A DNA stretch of 64,000 nt, taken from assembly GCF_000720635.1 (NCBI RefSeq), contig NZ_JOCF01000033.1:1-64000 (forward strand), written 5' to 3'. Positions 41,570 through 50,172 of the stretch are shown in pieces. Positions within the stretch are counted from its first letter, which is position 1. Each line of letters opens with the position of its first letter. Below the pieces are notes generated by a model. It was not told where the DNA came from. It made no database searches and saw only the letters and a list, made by a program, of their open reading frames with translations. The translations under genes were made by a program, and so were the position numbers. Source of the DNA: Streptomyces sp. NRRL WC-3742 (GTDB lineage: Bacteria; Actinomycetota; Actinomycetes; Streptomycetales; Streptomycetaceae).

Positions 41570-43072
41570 ATGTTCGAGCCAGTGATAGCACCTAGTGCCA
41601 GCCTCCTCGGCCTCCTGCAGCGAGGCCGCGGTGACGGGCAGCTCCACGCGCTGGCCGCCGACCGCACCGAAGCCATCGCCGCCCTCGAGGAGTGCGTCAC
41701 CAGAGATCCGCGCGCCGACTGGCAGGTCGAGGGCCGCTCCCTCTACTACGCCCGCCTCTACATGGAGCTGGAGGCCCCCCTCGACGGGATCGAGGACCAC
41801 CTCCACTCCGCCGAGGACCTGGTCAGCGACGACGAGTGCCGTACGGGCCTCGCCCTGTCCGTCCTCGGGCACCTCGCTGCCTACGGCCGTCGCGACGCGC
41901 TGCTGATGCTGCGCGAGTACGCCGCCACGGGCGCCAACTGGGCCTGGGCCCTGGACGAGCTCGCCCTGCGGGACGACGACCGGGGCCTGCTGCTGCTCGG
42001 CACCGCCGTGCTGGACCACTTCGCGCCCGGTCCCGAGGGGGACGCCGAGCTGCGCGAGTTCATCCGCAACGCCTACGAGCCCCGGCCCTGGCGGCTGTGG
42101 GCCGCCTACCACCCGCGGGTCGCGGCCGCCTCCGAGTACTCGCCCTTCGACCTGTGGCAGCGCCAGCTCAACCGCAGCGGCGTCACCCCGGGCTGGTCCA
42201 CCGCCGACGTGCTGGCCTGGGCCGACCAGGGCGACCTGAGCGGCCTCGGCGCCGGCGACTTCCTCGGCCGAGGCACCGCGCCGCGCGCCGACGAGGACCC
42301 GGACGGGCCCGACGCCGTGGACCGCCGCGCCGCCGCGGCCGCCCGCTGTCTGACCGCCGTCGTCCGCCCCGAGGACCGCCCGCTGCTGCTGGAAGCCGCC
42401 AGGGACGGCCTGCCCGGCGCCCGCAGGGCCGCGCTGCGCCACCTCGTCGACCAGCGCGATCCGGCCGCCATCGGGCTGATCGAGGCCGCCGCCGCCGACG
42501 TGGACGACCGCGTGGTGCGCGCCGCCCTGGAACTGCTCGGCCGGATGCGCGGCCCCGAGGTGCTGGCGCACGCCCGCCGCTGGGCCGACCCGGTCGGCGG
42601 CGCCGCCGACAGCGCGCTGGGCGAGGCCGCCGTGCGCCTTCTCGCCGACGCCGGTGAACCGGAGGACGGGCCGCTGGTCGTCGAGGGCCTGCGCCGATGG
42701 GTCTCCGTGCGGGGCGTCACCGGATGCGGTCTGGGCTCACTGGTGGACGGTGCGGGGCGGCTGGCCGCCGCCGACGCCGTGCCCGTCCTGCGCCACATCT
42801 ACGGGGAGGCCGTCTCCTCGGAGCTGCGCGGGCGCGCAGCCCGGGCGCTCGCCGCCACCGACGTGCACTTCCCCGAGGGGCCCGCCGTCGAGTGCCTCTG
42901 GGACTGCGAGGAGTCCACGCGTGAGCTCGCCGCGCGCCACGTCGCCACCACGGGCGACGCGCGTGTGCTGGAGCGGCTGCGAAGGCTCGCCGCCGACCCG
43001 GCCGAGGAGGCCGAGGTCCACGCCGCCGTCCGGGGCAGGCTGACCGCCGCCGCCCGCGAGTTCCGGCGTTAG
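41570..43072 (+). CDS. HEAT-repeat protein
   Basis: A 500-residue all-helical protein. The start MFEPVIAPSASLLGLLQRGR is the conserved N-terminus of a streptomycete family of HEAT-repeat proteins. HEAT-like helical pairs recur from about 245: ARDGLPGARRAALRHLVDQR, AADVDDRVVRAALELLGRMR, ELRGRAARALAATDVHFPE and ESTRELAARHVATTGDARVL. Such scaffolds mediate protein-protein contacts; partner unknown. No membrane helix or signal peptide is seen. ATG at 41570 was chosen because the upstream open frame is not family-like. Confidence 0.8.
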   Translation: MFEPVIAPSASLLGLLQRGRGDGQLHALAADRTEAIAALEECVTRDPRADWQVEGRSLYYARLYMELEAPLDGIEDHLHSAEDLVSDDECRTGLALSVLGHLAAYGRRDALLMLREYAATGANWAWALDELALRDDDRGLLLLGTAVLDHFAPGPEGDAELREFIRNAYEPRPWRLWAAYHPRVAAASEYSPFDLWQRQLNRSGVTPGWSTADVLAWADQGDLSGLGAGDFLGRGTAPRADEDPDGPDAVDRRAAAAARCLTAVVRPEDRPLLLEAARDGLPGARRAALRHLVDQRDPAAIGLIEAAAADVDDRVVRAALELLGRMRGPEVLAHARRWADPVGGAADSALGEAAVRLLADAGEPEDGPLVVEGLRRWVSVRGVTGCGLGSLVDGAGRLAAADAVPVLRHIYGEAVSSELRGRAARALAATDVHFPEGPAVECLWDCEESTRELAARHVATTGDARVLERLRRLAADPAEEAEVHAAVRGRLTAAAREFRR

Positions 43073-43135
43073 GCACGTACCACCCACGCACCCCTCATCA
43101 CGTATCCCTCATCACGCACCCCTCAGTGCGGACGC

Positions 43136-43175
43136 GGCCGTGGGCCGGGACTCCTCGGAGTCCCGGCCCACGGCC
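43136..43175. terminator. 19-bp perfect hairpin between HEAT and uppP genes
   Basis: Arms 43136-43154 and 43157-43175 flank a 2-base centre. Just before it are three imperfect 14-bp CCCTCATCACGCA-like repeats (43091-43131). It lies between convergent genes and is a likely bidirectional terminator. Confidence 0.82.
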
Positions 43176-43235
43176 CTTCTCTGTTCGAGCCTGCCTGTTC
43201 GAGGGAACGGAAGCGCTCGGATCTGAAACGCCGTT

Positions 43236-44081
43236 CTACTTCACCGAGCCCGCGTCAGGCGTCAGTACCCCGCCCGCGACCAGGCCGATGATCAGCATGC
43301 CGAGGAGCACCCGGTAGACCACGAACGGCAGGAAGCTGTTGTGCGAGATGTATTTGAGGAACCAGGCGATCGCCGCGTAGCCGACCACGAAGGCGATCCC
43401 CGTCGCCAGGACGGTCGGCCCCCAGGCCGGCGCCGGGCCCTCGCCGATCTTGAACAGCTCCAGCACCCCCGAGGCGAGCACCGCCGGGATCGCGAGGAGG
43501 AAGGAGTAGCGGGCCGCCGCCTCCCGGCTGTAGCCGAGCAGCAGGCCCGCGCTGATCGTGCCGCCGGAGCGTGAGACGCCCGGGATCAGCGCCAGCGCCT
43601 GGGCGAGTCCGTACAGGCCCGCGTGCGGCAGGGTCAGGTCGGTGATCGGCTTCGCGTGCCGGATCGCCCGCGTCCGGTCGGCGAAGGCCAGGACCAGGCC
43701 GAAGACGATCAGCGTCGTGCCGGCGATCCGCAGGTCGCGCAGGTGCGTCTCGATGGTGTCCTGGAACAGCTTGCCGAGGATGCCGATCGGCAGGGTGCCG
43801 ATGATGACGAACCAGCCCATCCGGGCGTTCGGATCGGAGCGCAGCGCCGGACGGAACAGTGACAGCGCCCAGGTTCGGATGATCGAGGCGATGTCCTTGC
43901 GGAAGTAGATCAGCACGGCCGTCTCGGTGCCGAGCTGCGTCACCGCGGTGAAGGCCGCGCCCGGGTCGTCCCAGCCCAACAGGGCGGAGAAGACCCGCAG
44001 ATGGGCGCTGGAGGAGACGGGCAGGAACTCGGTGAGCCCCTGGATCAGGCCGAGGACGGCCCCGTGGAACCATTCGCTCAC
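43236..44081 (-). CDS. uppP: Undecaprenyl-diphosphatase
   Basis: A 281-residue membrane enzyme of the BacA/UppP family. The two active-site motifs are clear: [20 protein letters not shown] near the N-terminus (Glu and Ser residues) and [20 protein letters not shown] in the second half. About seven membrane helices follow the family pattern. It removes a phosphate from undecaprenyl diphosphate, recycling the lipid carrier for peptidoglycan and teichoic acids, and raises bacitracin tolerance. GTG at 44081 is used since [15 protein letters not shown] is the usual start. It is monocistronic by spacing. Confidence 0.95.
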   Translation of the reverse strand: MSEWFHGAVLGLIQGLTEFLPVSSSAHLRVFSALLGWDDPGAAFTAVTQLGTETAVLIYFRKDIASIIRTWALSLFRPALRSDPNARMGWFVIIGTLPIGILGKLFQDTIETHLRDLRIAGTTLIVFGLVLAFADRTRAIRHAKPITDLTLPHAGLYGLAQALALIPGVSRSGGTISAGLLLGYSREAAARYSFLLAIPAVLASGVLELFKIGEGPAPAWGPTVLATGIAFVVGYAAIAWFLKYISHNSFLPFVVYRVLLGMLIIGLVAGGVLTPDAGSVK

Positions 44082-44310
44082 CGGGCATCCGCCAGGGGTA
44101 TCGGGCGGCGGTCGTGCGGGTGCGGCATGAGCGGTTCCTCGCGGGTCGTTGGCGGGCGGTGCGGTGCGCTGCGGGGCGCCGCGACCCGCGCAGCCCGCGG
44201 CCGCGCGGGAGCCCGGCGCGCGGCCGATGGTACGGGGTGAAGATGACAGTACTTGGTTCACCCTTTAATCAGACTTTGCGCACCGGGTTCCCGTATCGAC
44301 CCGGGGTGCC

Positions 44311-45024
44311 TCAGACGATCGGACGGGCCCGCACCCAGGTGCCGTCGCCGCTCAGGGTGGTCTCGATCCGCAGCCCGGCCTCCGCCAGCGCGCGCTCGAA
44401 CTGCTCGGGGGTCAGCGGACGGGACAGGAAGGTCTGCGTCCAGTTCCCGTCCGGGAACTCGTACTCGACGAAGACGGAGTTGACGCCGTCGCCGATCGGC
44501 GTGGAGGAGACGACCCGGGCCAGCATGTCCGGGCCGACCATGACCTCGCGGGGCACGTCCTTGTGGGCCTGGCTGCCCTCGCGCTGGATCAGCACGCAGC
44601 CGTCGTCGGCGACGTGGCGGCGGCAGGTCTCCAGCAGGCCCTGGCGGACCTTCTCGTCCCCGGCGTGCACCAGGAAGGAGGCGAGCAGGACGACGTCGAA
44701 GCGCTCGCCGAGGTCCAGCTTCTCGATGGGGCTGCGGACCTTGCGGACCTCGGGGCGCACCCGTGCCAGCATGTCCGGGGACTCGTCGACGGCCGTCACG
44801 GTGAAGCCCTTGTCGGTCAGCGGGTGGGTCATCCGGCCCACGCCGCAACCGAGTTCGAGGATGCCGGCCCCGGCCGGCACGGAAGCCTCGATCACGTCCG
44901 GGCCGTCGCCCACCGGCAGGCGCGTCCACATCTCGACCGCGCAGCCGTCCGGGGTGATCGCCCCCGGTCCCGTGCCGTCGTAGCCGGGGCGCCGCTCATT
45001 GCTCGTGTACGTGTCGTCGCTCAT
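44311..45024 (-). CDS. Class I SAM-dependent methyltransferase
   Basis: A 237-residue Rossmann-fold methyltransferase. Motif I GAGILELGCGVGRMTHPL, acidic motif II VTAVDESPDMLARV, and motif IV DLGERFDVVLLASFLVHAGD are visible; the rest supports a small-molecule enzyme (QREGSQAHKDVPREVM). The acceptor cannot be inferred. The start is ambiguous between ATG 45024 and GTG/ATG three codons upstream. It is downstream of padR on the same strand with about 60 bp between, so it may share PadR-controlled transcription. Confidence 0.85.
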   Translation of the reverse strand: MSDDTYTSNERRPGYDGTGPGAITPDGCAVEMWTRLPVGDGPDVIEASVPAGAGILELGCGVGRMTHPLTDKGFTVTAVDESPDMLARVRPEVRKVRSPIEKLDLGERFDVVLLASFLVHAGDEKVRQGLLETCRRHVADDGCVLIQREGSQAHKDVPREVMVGPDMLARVVSSTPIGDGVNSVFVEYEFPDGNWTQTFLSRPLTPEQFERALAEAGLRIETTLSGDGTWVRARPIV

Positions 45025-45083
45025 GCCGACCATCGGAACACGCGCTCCGTGGGGGCGGAAGGCGCAGGACCGGCGGAATCCGG

Positions 45084-45620
45084 TCAGTCTTCCGGGCGGC
45101 CCTCCAGCTCCGCCAAGGTGGCCCGCAGCCAGCCGAGTTCGGCCTCGCTGGTGGCGCGGGCGACCAGGAGCAGGCCCCGGCGGAACGGGTCCTCGAACTC
45201 CTCCGCGCCGAGCGGGCGCCGGCCGTCGTAGAAGAAGCTCGCCGGTTCGCTGAGGAAGGCCAGCCTGCGGCGCAGCACCGTGGCCTGCGCGGCCGGGTCG
45301 GCGAGGTGGCGCAGGAAGGCGAGCACGGTGAACCAGCGGTTCTCGTCGCTGATGTCCAGGGGCTCGGGCTCGCGCAGGTGGTCGAGGAGCGCGGCGCGCC
45401 CGGCCTCGGTGAGGTGCAGGGTGTGCCGGGGTGCGGCGGCGCTGCCGGGCTCGGTCTCACGGACGAGCAGGCCGGCGGTCTCCAGGCGCTTGATCGCGGG
45501 GTAGAGCGTGCCGTCGCTGATCGGGCGGACGTGGCCGGTGAGCGCGCTGAGGTGGCGGCGCAGCTCGTAGCCGTGCAGCGGTCGGTCGTGGAGGAATCCG
45601 AGGATGGCGAGCTTGAGCAT
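45084..45620 (-). CDS. PadR family transcriptional regulator
   Basis: A 178-residue PadR protein. The N-terminal winged helix reads LKLAILGFLHDRPLHGYELR and continues with the recognition segment SDGTLYPAIKRLETAGLLVRE, the family signature. The C-terminal PadR-C helical domain (about 90-178) dimerises. It likely represses itself and the divergent hydrolase gene through the perfect palindrome at 45673-45692. Its ligand is unknown; PadR proteins typically sense phenolics or antibiotics. Confidence 0.9.
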   Translation of the reverse strand: MLKLAILGFLHDRPLHGYELRRHLSALTGHVRPISDGTLYPAIKRLETAGLLVRETEPGSAAAPRHTLHLTEAGRAALLDHLREPEPLDISDENRWFTVLAFLRHLADPAAQATVLRRRLAFLSEPASFFYDGRRPLGAEEFEDPFRRGLLLVARATSEAELGWLRATLAELEGRPED

Positions 45621-45672
45621 GGGGCCACTGTCGCAGATCCGTCCCTCGGGGTGCCGGTATATCGCTGTTGAG

Positions 45673-45692
45673 ATACCTCGATGACGAGGTAT
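45673..45692. promoter_or_regulatory. PadR-type operator, 8-bp inverted repeat
   Basis: ATACCTCG-ATGA-CGAGGTAT is a perfect inverted repeat between padR (start 45620) and the divergent hydrolase (start 45803). Position and symmetry fit a dimeric PadR binding site. Confidence 0.7.
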
Positions 45693-45719
45693 GGTGTGGG
45701 CGTTCGAGACGCCCCTGCA

Positions 45720-45794
45720 CCACCTGAAGTCGGTCCGCCTGAAGTCGGTCCGCCTGAAGCCGGACCACCCGAAGAAGGACCACCCGAAGAAGGA
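45720..45794 (+). repeat. Five 15-bp tandem repeats in the hydrolase 5' leader
   Basis: Units start at 45720, 45735, 45750, 45765 and 45780 (CCGCCTGAAGTCGGT changing gradually to CCACCCGAAGAAGGA). The final two units are identical and the last one completes the AAGGAG ribosome site for the GTG at 45803, so the Shine-Dalgarno core is partly duplicated. Confidence 0.85.
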
Positions 45795-45802
45795 GCCCCG
45801 CC

Positions 45803-46582
45803 GTGCGCGAAGCCCCCGTCACCCCGAACGGCGACCGGATCCGCTGGGTCGACCTGCCCGGCGCCGAACCCGCCCGGCTCTACCTCCACGGCCTCGGCGC
45901 CACCTCTCCCGCCTACTTCGCGGCCGCCGCCACCCACCCGCTGCTCGCCGGGCGCCGCTCGCTGCTGCTCGACCTGCTCGGCTTCGGCCTCAGCGACCGG
46001 CCCGCCGACCGCGCGTACACCCTGGAGGAGCACGCGGACGCCGTCGCGGCGGCGGTCGGCGCGGCCGGACTCGAGAGTGTCGAGGTGATCGGCCACAGCA
46101 TGGGCGGGGCGGTCGCGATCGTCCTCGCCCACCGGCACCCGCGACTGGTCACCCGGCTCCTGCTGGCCGACGCCAACCTCGACCCGATCGCCCCCGTACC
46201 CCTGCGGCCCGGCAGCAGCGGCATCGCGAGCTACACCGAGGCGCGGTTCCTCGACGGCGGGCGCGAGGAAGTCGCCGAGAGGGTGGGCCCGTTCTGGTGG
46301 TCCACGATGCGGCTGGCAGGCCCCGAGGCGCTGTACCGCAGCGCCGTCCACCTCGCCCGGGCGAGCGTCCCGACCATGCGCGAGATGCTGCTCGCCCTCG
46401 ACCACCCGCGCACCTTCCTCCACCCGGCCGCCGACGGCGAACCGACCGGCGCCGACGCGCTGCGCGCGGCGGGCGTGCGGGTGGTGGCGGTGCCCGACAG
46501 CGGGCACAACCTCATGATCGACAACCCGGACGGCTTCGCCGAGGCGGCCGCCGCCGCGCTCTCGGCTCCTCGCCTAGGCTGA
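45803..46582 (+). CDS. Alpha/beta hydrolase
   Basis: A 259-residue serine hydrolase. The oxyanion HG motif YLHGLGAT is near residue 30, LLDLLGFGLSDRP follows, and the nucleophile is Ser99 in VIGHSMGGAVA. The catalytic His is in VPDSGHNLMI near residue 235 and the acid is probably the Asp before it in strand 6-7. Substrate unknown. It is divergent from padR and is probably its target. GTG 45803 follows AAGGAG supplied by tandem repeats. The APH-type kinase gene starts 28 bp downstream, so the two form an operon. Confidence 0.88.
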   Translation: MREAPVTPNGDRIRWVDLPGAEPARLYLHGLGATSPAYFAAAATHPLLAGRRSLLLDLLGFGLSDRPADRAYTLEEHADAVAAAVGAAGLESVEVIGHSMGGAVAIVLAHRHPRLVTRLLLADANLDPIAPVPLRPGSSGIASYTEARFLDGGREEVAERVGPFWWSTMRLAGPEALYRSAVHLARASVPTMREMLLALDHPRTFLHPAADGEPTGADALRAAGVRVVAVPDSGHNLMIDNPDGFAEAAAAALSAPRLG

Positions 46583-46609
46583 CGGGAACCGTCCGAGAGG
46601 AGCCCGCCC

Positions 46610-47563
46610 GTGAGCGTCGTCGAGGTCCCGCCCGCGCTGGCGCGGTCCCTGGAGGAGAACCTCGGCCCGGGCGGGCTGGCCTGGGCCGGTGGACTGCCGT
46701 TGCTGGCACGGGAGTTGCTGGAGCGCTGGGAGCTGCGCCCGGACGGCCCGCCCGCGCACGGTGTGGTCGCGCTGGTCCTGCCCGTGCGGCGCGTGGACGG
46801 TTCGCGGGCCGCGCTCAAGCTGCAGCCGGTGGACGAGGAGACCCAGGGCGAACCGCTCGCCCTGCGGACCTGGCGCGGGCGCGGAGCCGTCCGGCTGCTC
46901 GACCACGAACCGGCCACCGGTGCCATGCTGTTGGAGCGCCTCGACGCCACCCGCACCCTGCTCGACGTGCCCGAGGAGGAGGCGCTGCGCGTCATCGCCG
47001 AACTGCTGCGCGAACTGACGCAGCGACAGGCGCCGCCTGGCCTCCGGCAGTTGGGCGAGATCGCGCACGACCTGCTCCTCGGCACCCCCAGGATCACCGG
47101 CCGGCTCGCCGACCCGGACGAACGGCGGCTGATCGCCGCCTGCGCCCGCGCCCTGATGGAGGTCCGCACCGCGCCCGGCGACCGCCTCCTCCACTGGGAC
47201 CTCCACTACGGCAACGTCCTCGCCCCGCTCCCGGACGGCGACGGCCGCGCGCCCTGGCTCGCCATCGACCCCAAACCCCTGGCCGGGCACCCCGGCTTCG
47301 AACTGCTGCCCGCCCTCACCAACCGCTGGGACGAGCTGCGCGCCACCGGTGACACGGCCCGCGCGCTGCGCCGCCGCTTCGACCTGCTCACCGAGGCGCT
47401 GGAACTCGACCGCGCGGAGGCGACGGCCTGGACGCTCGGCCGGGTGCTCCAGTACGCCCGCTGGTCGGTGGTCGACGGCGGGCGCACCGCACTCGACCCG
47501 GAGTGGCGGCTGATCGCCGAGGTCCTCCTGCGCCGAGGTCCTACCGCTCCGGTAGTGGCGTGA
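46610..47563 (+). CDS. APH(6)/hydroxyurea phosphotransferase family kinase
   Basis: A 317-residue kinase of the APH(6) type (streptomycin 6-phosphotransferase and viomycin/hydroxyurea kinases). Segments: GVVALVLPVRRVDGSRAALKLQPVDEET (ATP lysine region), MLLERLDATRTL, RLLHWDLHYGNVLA (HxD catalytic loop with the Asn) and PWLAIDPKPLAGHPGFE (metal Asp). It may phosphorylate an aminoglycoside or a hydroxyurea-like compound and give resistance, but self-phosphorylation of housekeeping substrates cannot be excluded. It is probably co-transcribed with the PadR-controlled hydrolase. Its 3' end overlaps pxpC on the opposite strand by 23 bp. Confidence 0.83.
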   Translation: MSVVEVPPALARSLEENLGPGGLAWAGGLPLLARELLERWELRPDGPPAHGVVALVLPVRRVDGSRAALKLQPVDEETQGEPLALRTWRGRGAVRLLDHEPATGAMLLERLDATRTLLDVPEEEALRVIAELLRELTQRQAPPGLRQLGEIAHDLLLGTPRITGRLADPDERRLIAACARALMEVRTAPGDRLLHWDLHYGNVLAPLPDGDGRAPWLAIDPKPLAGHPGFELLPALTNRWDELRATGDTARALRRRFDLLTEALELDRAEATAWTLGRVLQYARWSVVDGGRTALDPEWRLIAEVLLRRGPTAPVVA

Positions 47564-48419
47564 AGCGTACGGGGGTCCCCGGGCGGGCCTGGGCCGCGGC
47601 GGCGAGGTCGGCGGCCGGGACGACGCCGACCACCGGGTAGCCGCCCGTCGTCGGGTGGTCGGCGAGGAAGACCACCGGCTGGCCGTCCGGCGGGATCTGG
47701 ACCGCTCCCAGCACCATGCCCTCGCTGGGCAGTTCGCCCGCCAGGGCGCGCTCCACCGGCGGGCCCTGGGTGCGCAGGCCGATGCGGTTGCTCGCGGGGG
47801 AGACCGCGTACCGGTCACGGCCCAGTTGGGCGAGAGTCCGGGGCGTGAACCAGTGCGCGTGCGGGCCCAGGCGCAGCCGCAGGACCAGTTCGGCCCCGGG
47901 GCCGGGCAGCGGCACCAGGTCGGGCCGGTCCGCGTGCGGGGGAGGAGGGCCGACCGGCAGCCGGTCGCCGACGGCGAGCGGGGCGGGGCCGAGCCCCGAG
48001 AGCAGGTCCGCCGAGCGGCTGCCGAGCACCGGCGCGACGGTGATCCCGCCCGCCACCGCCACCATGCTGCGCACCCCGGCCGTCGCCGCCCCGACCTCCA
48101 GCACGGCTCCGGCCGGTACCGCGACCGCCGCGCCCCAGGCCACCGGCCGGCCGTCCAGCAGGACGGGCGCGGGCGCGCCGGTCACGGCGATCACCGCCGG
48201 GCGCCCGACCGCCCGCAGGGCGACCCCGCCGAGCGTGGTCTCCAGGGCGGCCGCGCCCGGCTCGTTGCCGACCAGCCGGTTCGCCGCCCGCAGCGCCGGC
48301 TCGTCCAGCGCCCCGGCCCTGGGCACCCCGAGGTGGGCGACGCCGCGCCGCCCGAGGTCCTGCACGGTGGTCAGCGGCCCGGGCCGCAGGATCAGCAGCT
48401 CGCCCGACTCGTTCTCCAC
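47541..48419 (-). CDS. pxpC: 5-oxoprolinase subunit C (biotin-dependent carboxyltransferase-fold, KipA)
   Basis: A 292-residue KipA/AHS2-family protein. Conserved blocks are LLILRPGPLTTVQDLGRRGV, RAGALDEPALRAANRLVGNE, AALETTLGG, SRSADLLSGLGPAPL and SEGMVLGAVQIPPDGQPV followed by FLADHPTTGGYPV. With PxpA and PxpB it forms the prokaryotic ATP-dependent 5-oxoprolinase, converting pyroglutamate to glutamate. Starts GTG 48419, with GAGGAG in a duplicated 16-bp unit just upstream. The 147-bp gap from pxpB holds palindrome array C. Confidence 0.92.
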   Translation of the reverse strand: MENESGELLILRPGPLTTVQDLGRRGVAHLGVPRAGALDEPALRAANRLVGNEPGAAALETTLGGVALRAVGRPAVIAVTGAPAPVLLDGRPVAWGAAVAVPAGAVLEVGAATAGVRSMVAVAGGITVAPVLGSRSADLLSGLGPAPLAVGDRLPVGPPPPHADRPDLVPLPGPGAELVLRLRLGPHAHWFTPRTLAQLGRDRYAVSPASNRIGLRTQGPPVERALAGELPSEGMVLGAVQIPPDGQPVVFLADHPTTGGYPVVGVVPAADLAAAAQARPGTPVRFTPLPER

Positions 48420-48449
48420 TCGTTCTCCTCTGCGCTCGTTCTCCTCTGC
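48419..48449 (-). repeat. Duplicated 15-bp ribosome-site segment before pxpC
   Basis: On the minus strand GCAGAGGAGAACGAG occurs at 48449-48435 and again at 48433-48419 (16-bp period), the second copy leading straight into the GTG start. A third partial copy (GGAGAACGAG) is the coding start itself, at 48417-48408. Confidence 0.85.
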
Positions 48450-48484
48450 CGGGAGGATCTGCCGGGCGGAGGGGCCGGTTGGTC

Positions 48485-48532
48485 ACTACATATGTAGTGG
48501 CACTACGCGAGTAGTGCCACTACTTGCGTAGT
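48485..48532. repeat. Array C: three ACTAC-N4-GTAGT units inside the pxp operon
   Basis: Units start at 48485, 48502 and 48519 (17-bp period). Spacers GGC and GCC are complementary, giving a 13-bp stem around a GCGA (GNRA) loop, a 4x4 internal loop (ATAT opposite TTGC), then a 5-bp outer stem. It lies between pxpB and pxpC on the operon transcript. Confidence 0.88.
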
Positions 48533-48565
48533 GCTGCGGCCCCGGCGGGATCCGAAGGACGCGCC

Positions 48566-49258
48566 TCAGGCCCGTGCCGCGACGAACCGCACCCGCACCC
48601 CCGGCTCCAGCAGCGCCGGGGGCCGCCGCGCCGTGTCCCACAGGGACAGCGCCGTGCGGCCGAGCAGTTGCCAGCCGCCGGGGGAGGAGCGCGGATAGAC
48701 GCCGGTGAACGCGCCGGCCAGGGCGACCGAGCCGGGCGGGACGGCGCTGCGCGGGGTGGCCCGGCGCGGCGGGTGGTACTGCGGGGGCAGGCCCGTCAGG
48801 TAGCCGAAGCCGGGGGTGAAGCCGCAGAAGGCGACCACGTACTCGGGCGCGGTGTGGATGCGGACGGCGGCCTCCTCGGAGACGCCCCACAGCGCGGCGA
48901 CCTCGGCCAGGTCGGCGCCGTCGTACACGGTGGGCACCTCCAGCAGCGGCCCGCCCGCCGCCGTGGTCCCGCGCGGGCGGGCGGTGCGCAGCAGGGCGGC
49001 GACGGCGGCGAGGTCCGCGACGCCGTCGAGGAGGAGGGTGCGGGCGGCGGGTACCAGCTCCTCGACCTCGCCCAGCGCGCCCGCCGTCCGCGCCTCGAGC
49101 GCCCAGCCGTACAGGGCGGAGACCTCGTCCGTGTCGGCGAGCTCGACCAGCAGCGCCCGCTCACCGACACGTCGTACGACCCGACCCATGCCCCGGCCCA
49201 CGGCCCGGCCCTCGACCCGATCCACGCCGGGGCCGCCGCCGCGCCCCGCCGCCGTCAC
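48566..49258 (-). CDS. pxpB: 5-oxoprolinase subunit B (KipI / AHS1 family)
   Basis: A 230-residue KipI family protein. Typical blocks are [45 protein letters not shown] and [20 protein letters not shown], then [38 protein letters not shown]. It partners with PxpC. GTG at 49258 overlaps the pxpA stop by four bases (GTGA), indicating translational coupling; ATG at 49189 is an alternative that fits homologue length better. Confidence 0.92.
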   Translation of the reverse strand: MTAAGRGGGPGVDRVEGRAVGRGMGRVVRRVGERALLVELADTDEVSALYGWALEARTAGALGEVEELVPAARTLLLDGVADLAAVAALLRTARPRGTTAAGGPLLEVPTVYDGADLAEVAALWGVSEEAAVRIHTAPEYVVAFCGFTPGFGYLTGLPPQYHPPRRATPRSAVPPGSVALAGAFTGVYPRSSPGGWQLLGRTALSLWDTARRPPALLEPGVRVRFVAARA

Positions 49259-50031
49259 GAGAACGCCTCCACCCGGATGCCCGCCGAGGCCAGCGCCCCC
49301 CGGATGCGCCAGGCCAGCTGCGCGGCCCCCGGGGTGTCCCCGTGGACGCACAGGGAGCGGGCGGCGACGCCGATGCGCTCCCCGCCGGAGGACTCCACGG
49401 ACCCGTCCCGGGCGATGCCCACCGCCCGGGTGATCACCGTCTCGGGGTCGTGCACCACCGCGTCGGGTTCGCGGCGCGGCACGAGCGAGCCGGTGCGGGT
49501 GTAGGCGCGGTCGGCGAAGGCTTCGGTGACGACGGGCAGCCCGACGCCCTCGGCCACGGCGAGCAGCCGGGAGGAGGGCAGTCCGAGGACGGGCAGCGGC
49601 CCGCCGCAGATCGCCCCCGCGCGCAGCACGCCCGCGACGACGGCCTCGGCCTGCTCGGAGTCGTCGACGACCCGGTTGTAGAGCGCGCCGTGCGGTTTGA
49701 CGTACGAGACCCGGGAGCCGGCCGCGAGCGCGAAGACCTGGAGGGCGCCGATCTGGTAGGCGATCTCGTCGGCCAGCTCCTCCGGCGGGACGTCCATGGG
49801 GCGGCGGCCGAAGCCGGCGAGGTCGCGGTAGGAGACCTGGGCGCCGATCCGCACGCCCCGCTCGGCGGCGAGAGCGCAGACCCGGCGCATCGTCGACGGG
49901 TCGCCGGCGTGGAAGCCGCAGGCGACGTTGGCGCTGGTCACGACGGACAGCAGCGCCTCGTCGTCGGTCAGGGTCCAGCGCCCGAAGCCCTCGCCGAGGT
50001 CCGCATTGAGATCGATCGCCCCATCGGCCAC
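49255..50031 (-). CDS. pxpA: 5-oxoprolinase subunit A (LamB/YcsF family)
   Basis: A 258-residue protein with the family start [20 protein letters not shown] and [42 protein letters not shown] and [17 protein letters not shown]. The Asp/His residues in these segments form the metal-like active site. It hydrolyses the phosphorylated pyroglutamate produced by the PxpBC partner. GTG 50031 follows GGGAGG at good spacing. First gene of the minus-strand pxpA-pxpB-pxpC operon. Confidence 0.94.
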   Translation of the reverse strand: MADGAIDLNADLGEGFGRWTLTDDEALLSVVTSANVACGFHAGDPSTMRRVCALAAERGVRIGAQVSYRDLAGFGRRPMDVPPEELADEIAYQIGALQVFALAAGSRVSYVKPHGALYNRVVDDSEQAEAVVAGVLRAGAICGGPLPVLGLPSSRLLAVAEGVGLPVVTEAFADRAYTRTGSLVPRREPDAVVHDPETVITRAVGIARDGSVESSGGERIGVAARSLCVHGDTPGAAQLAWRIRGALASAGIRVEAFS

Positions 50032-50172
50032 GCAGTCCGCCTCCCAGCTGCTGTTGAGCCAGATGGTAGGGCCTGCGGATGACGCCCGTGTTCCTTGACC
50101 CGACCCCCGGCGCACGTACGGGCGCGCGGCGCCCCGGCGCGCGCCCGGGAGCTGCGCCGGGGCGCGGTCGGT

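Noticed and set aside
47541..47563. A fourth, decayed copy of the ACTAC-N4-GTAGT element
   Set aside because: CTACCGCTCCGGTAG resembles half of the element, but it is coding on both strands and lacks the 17-bp period.
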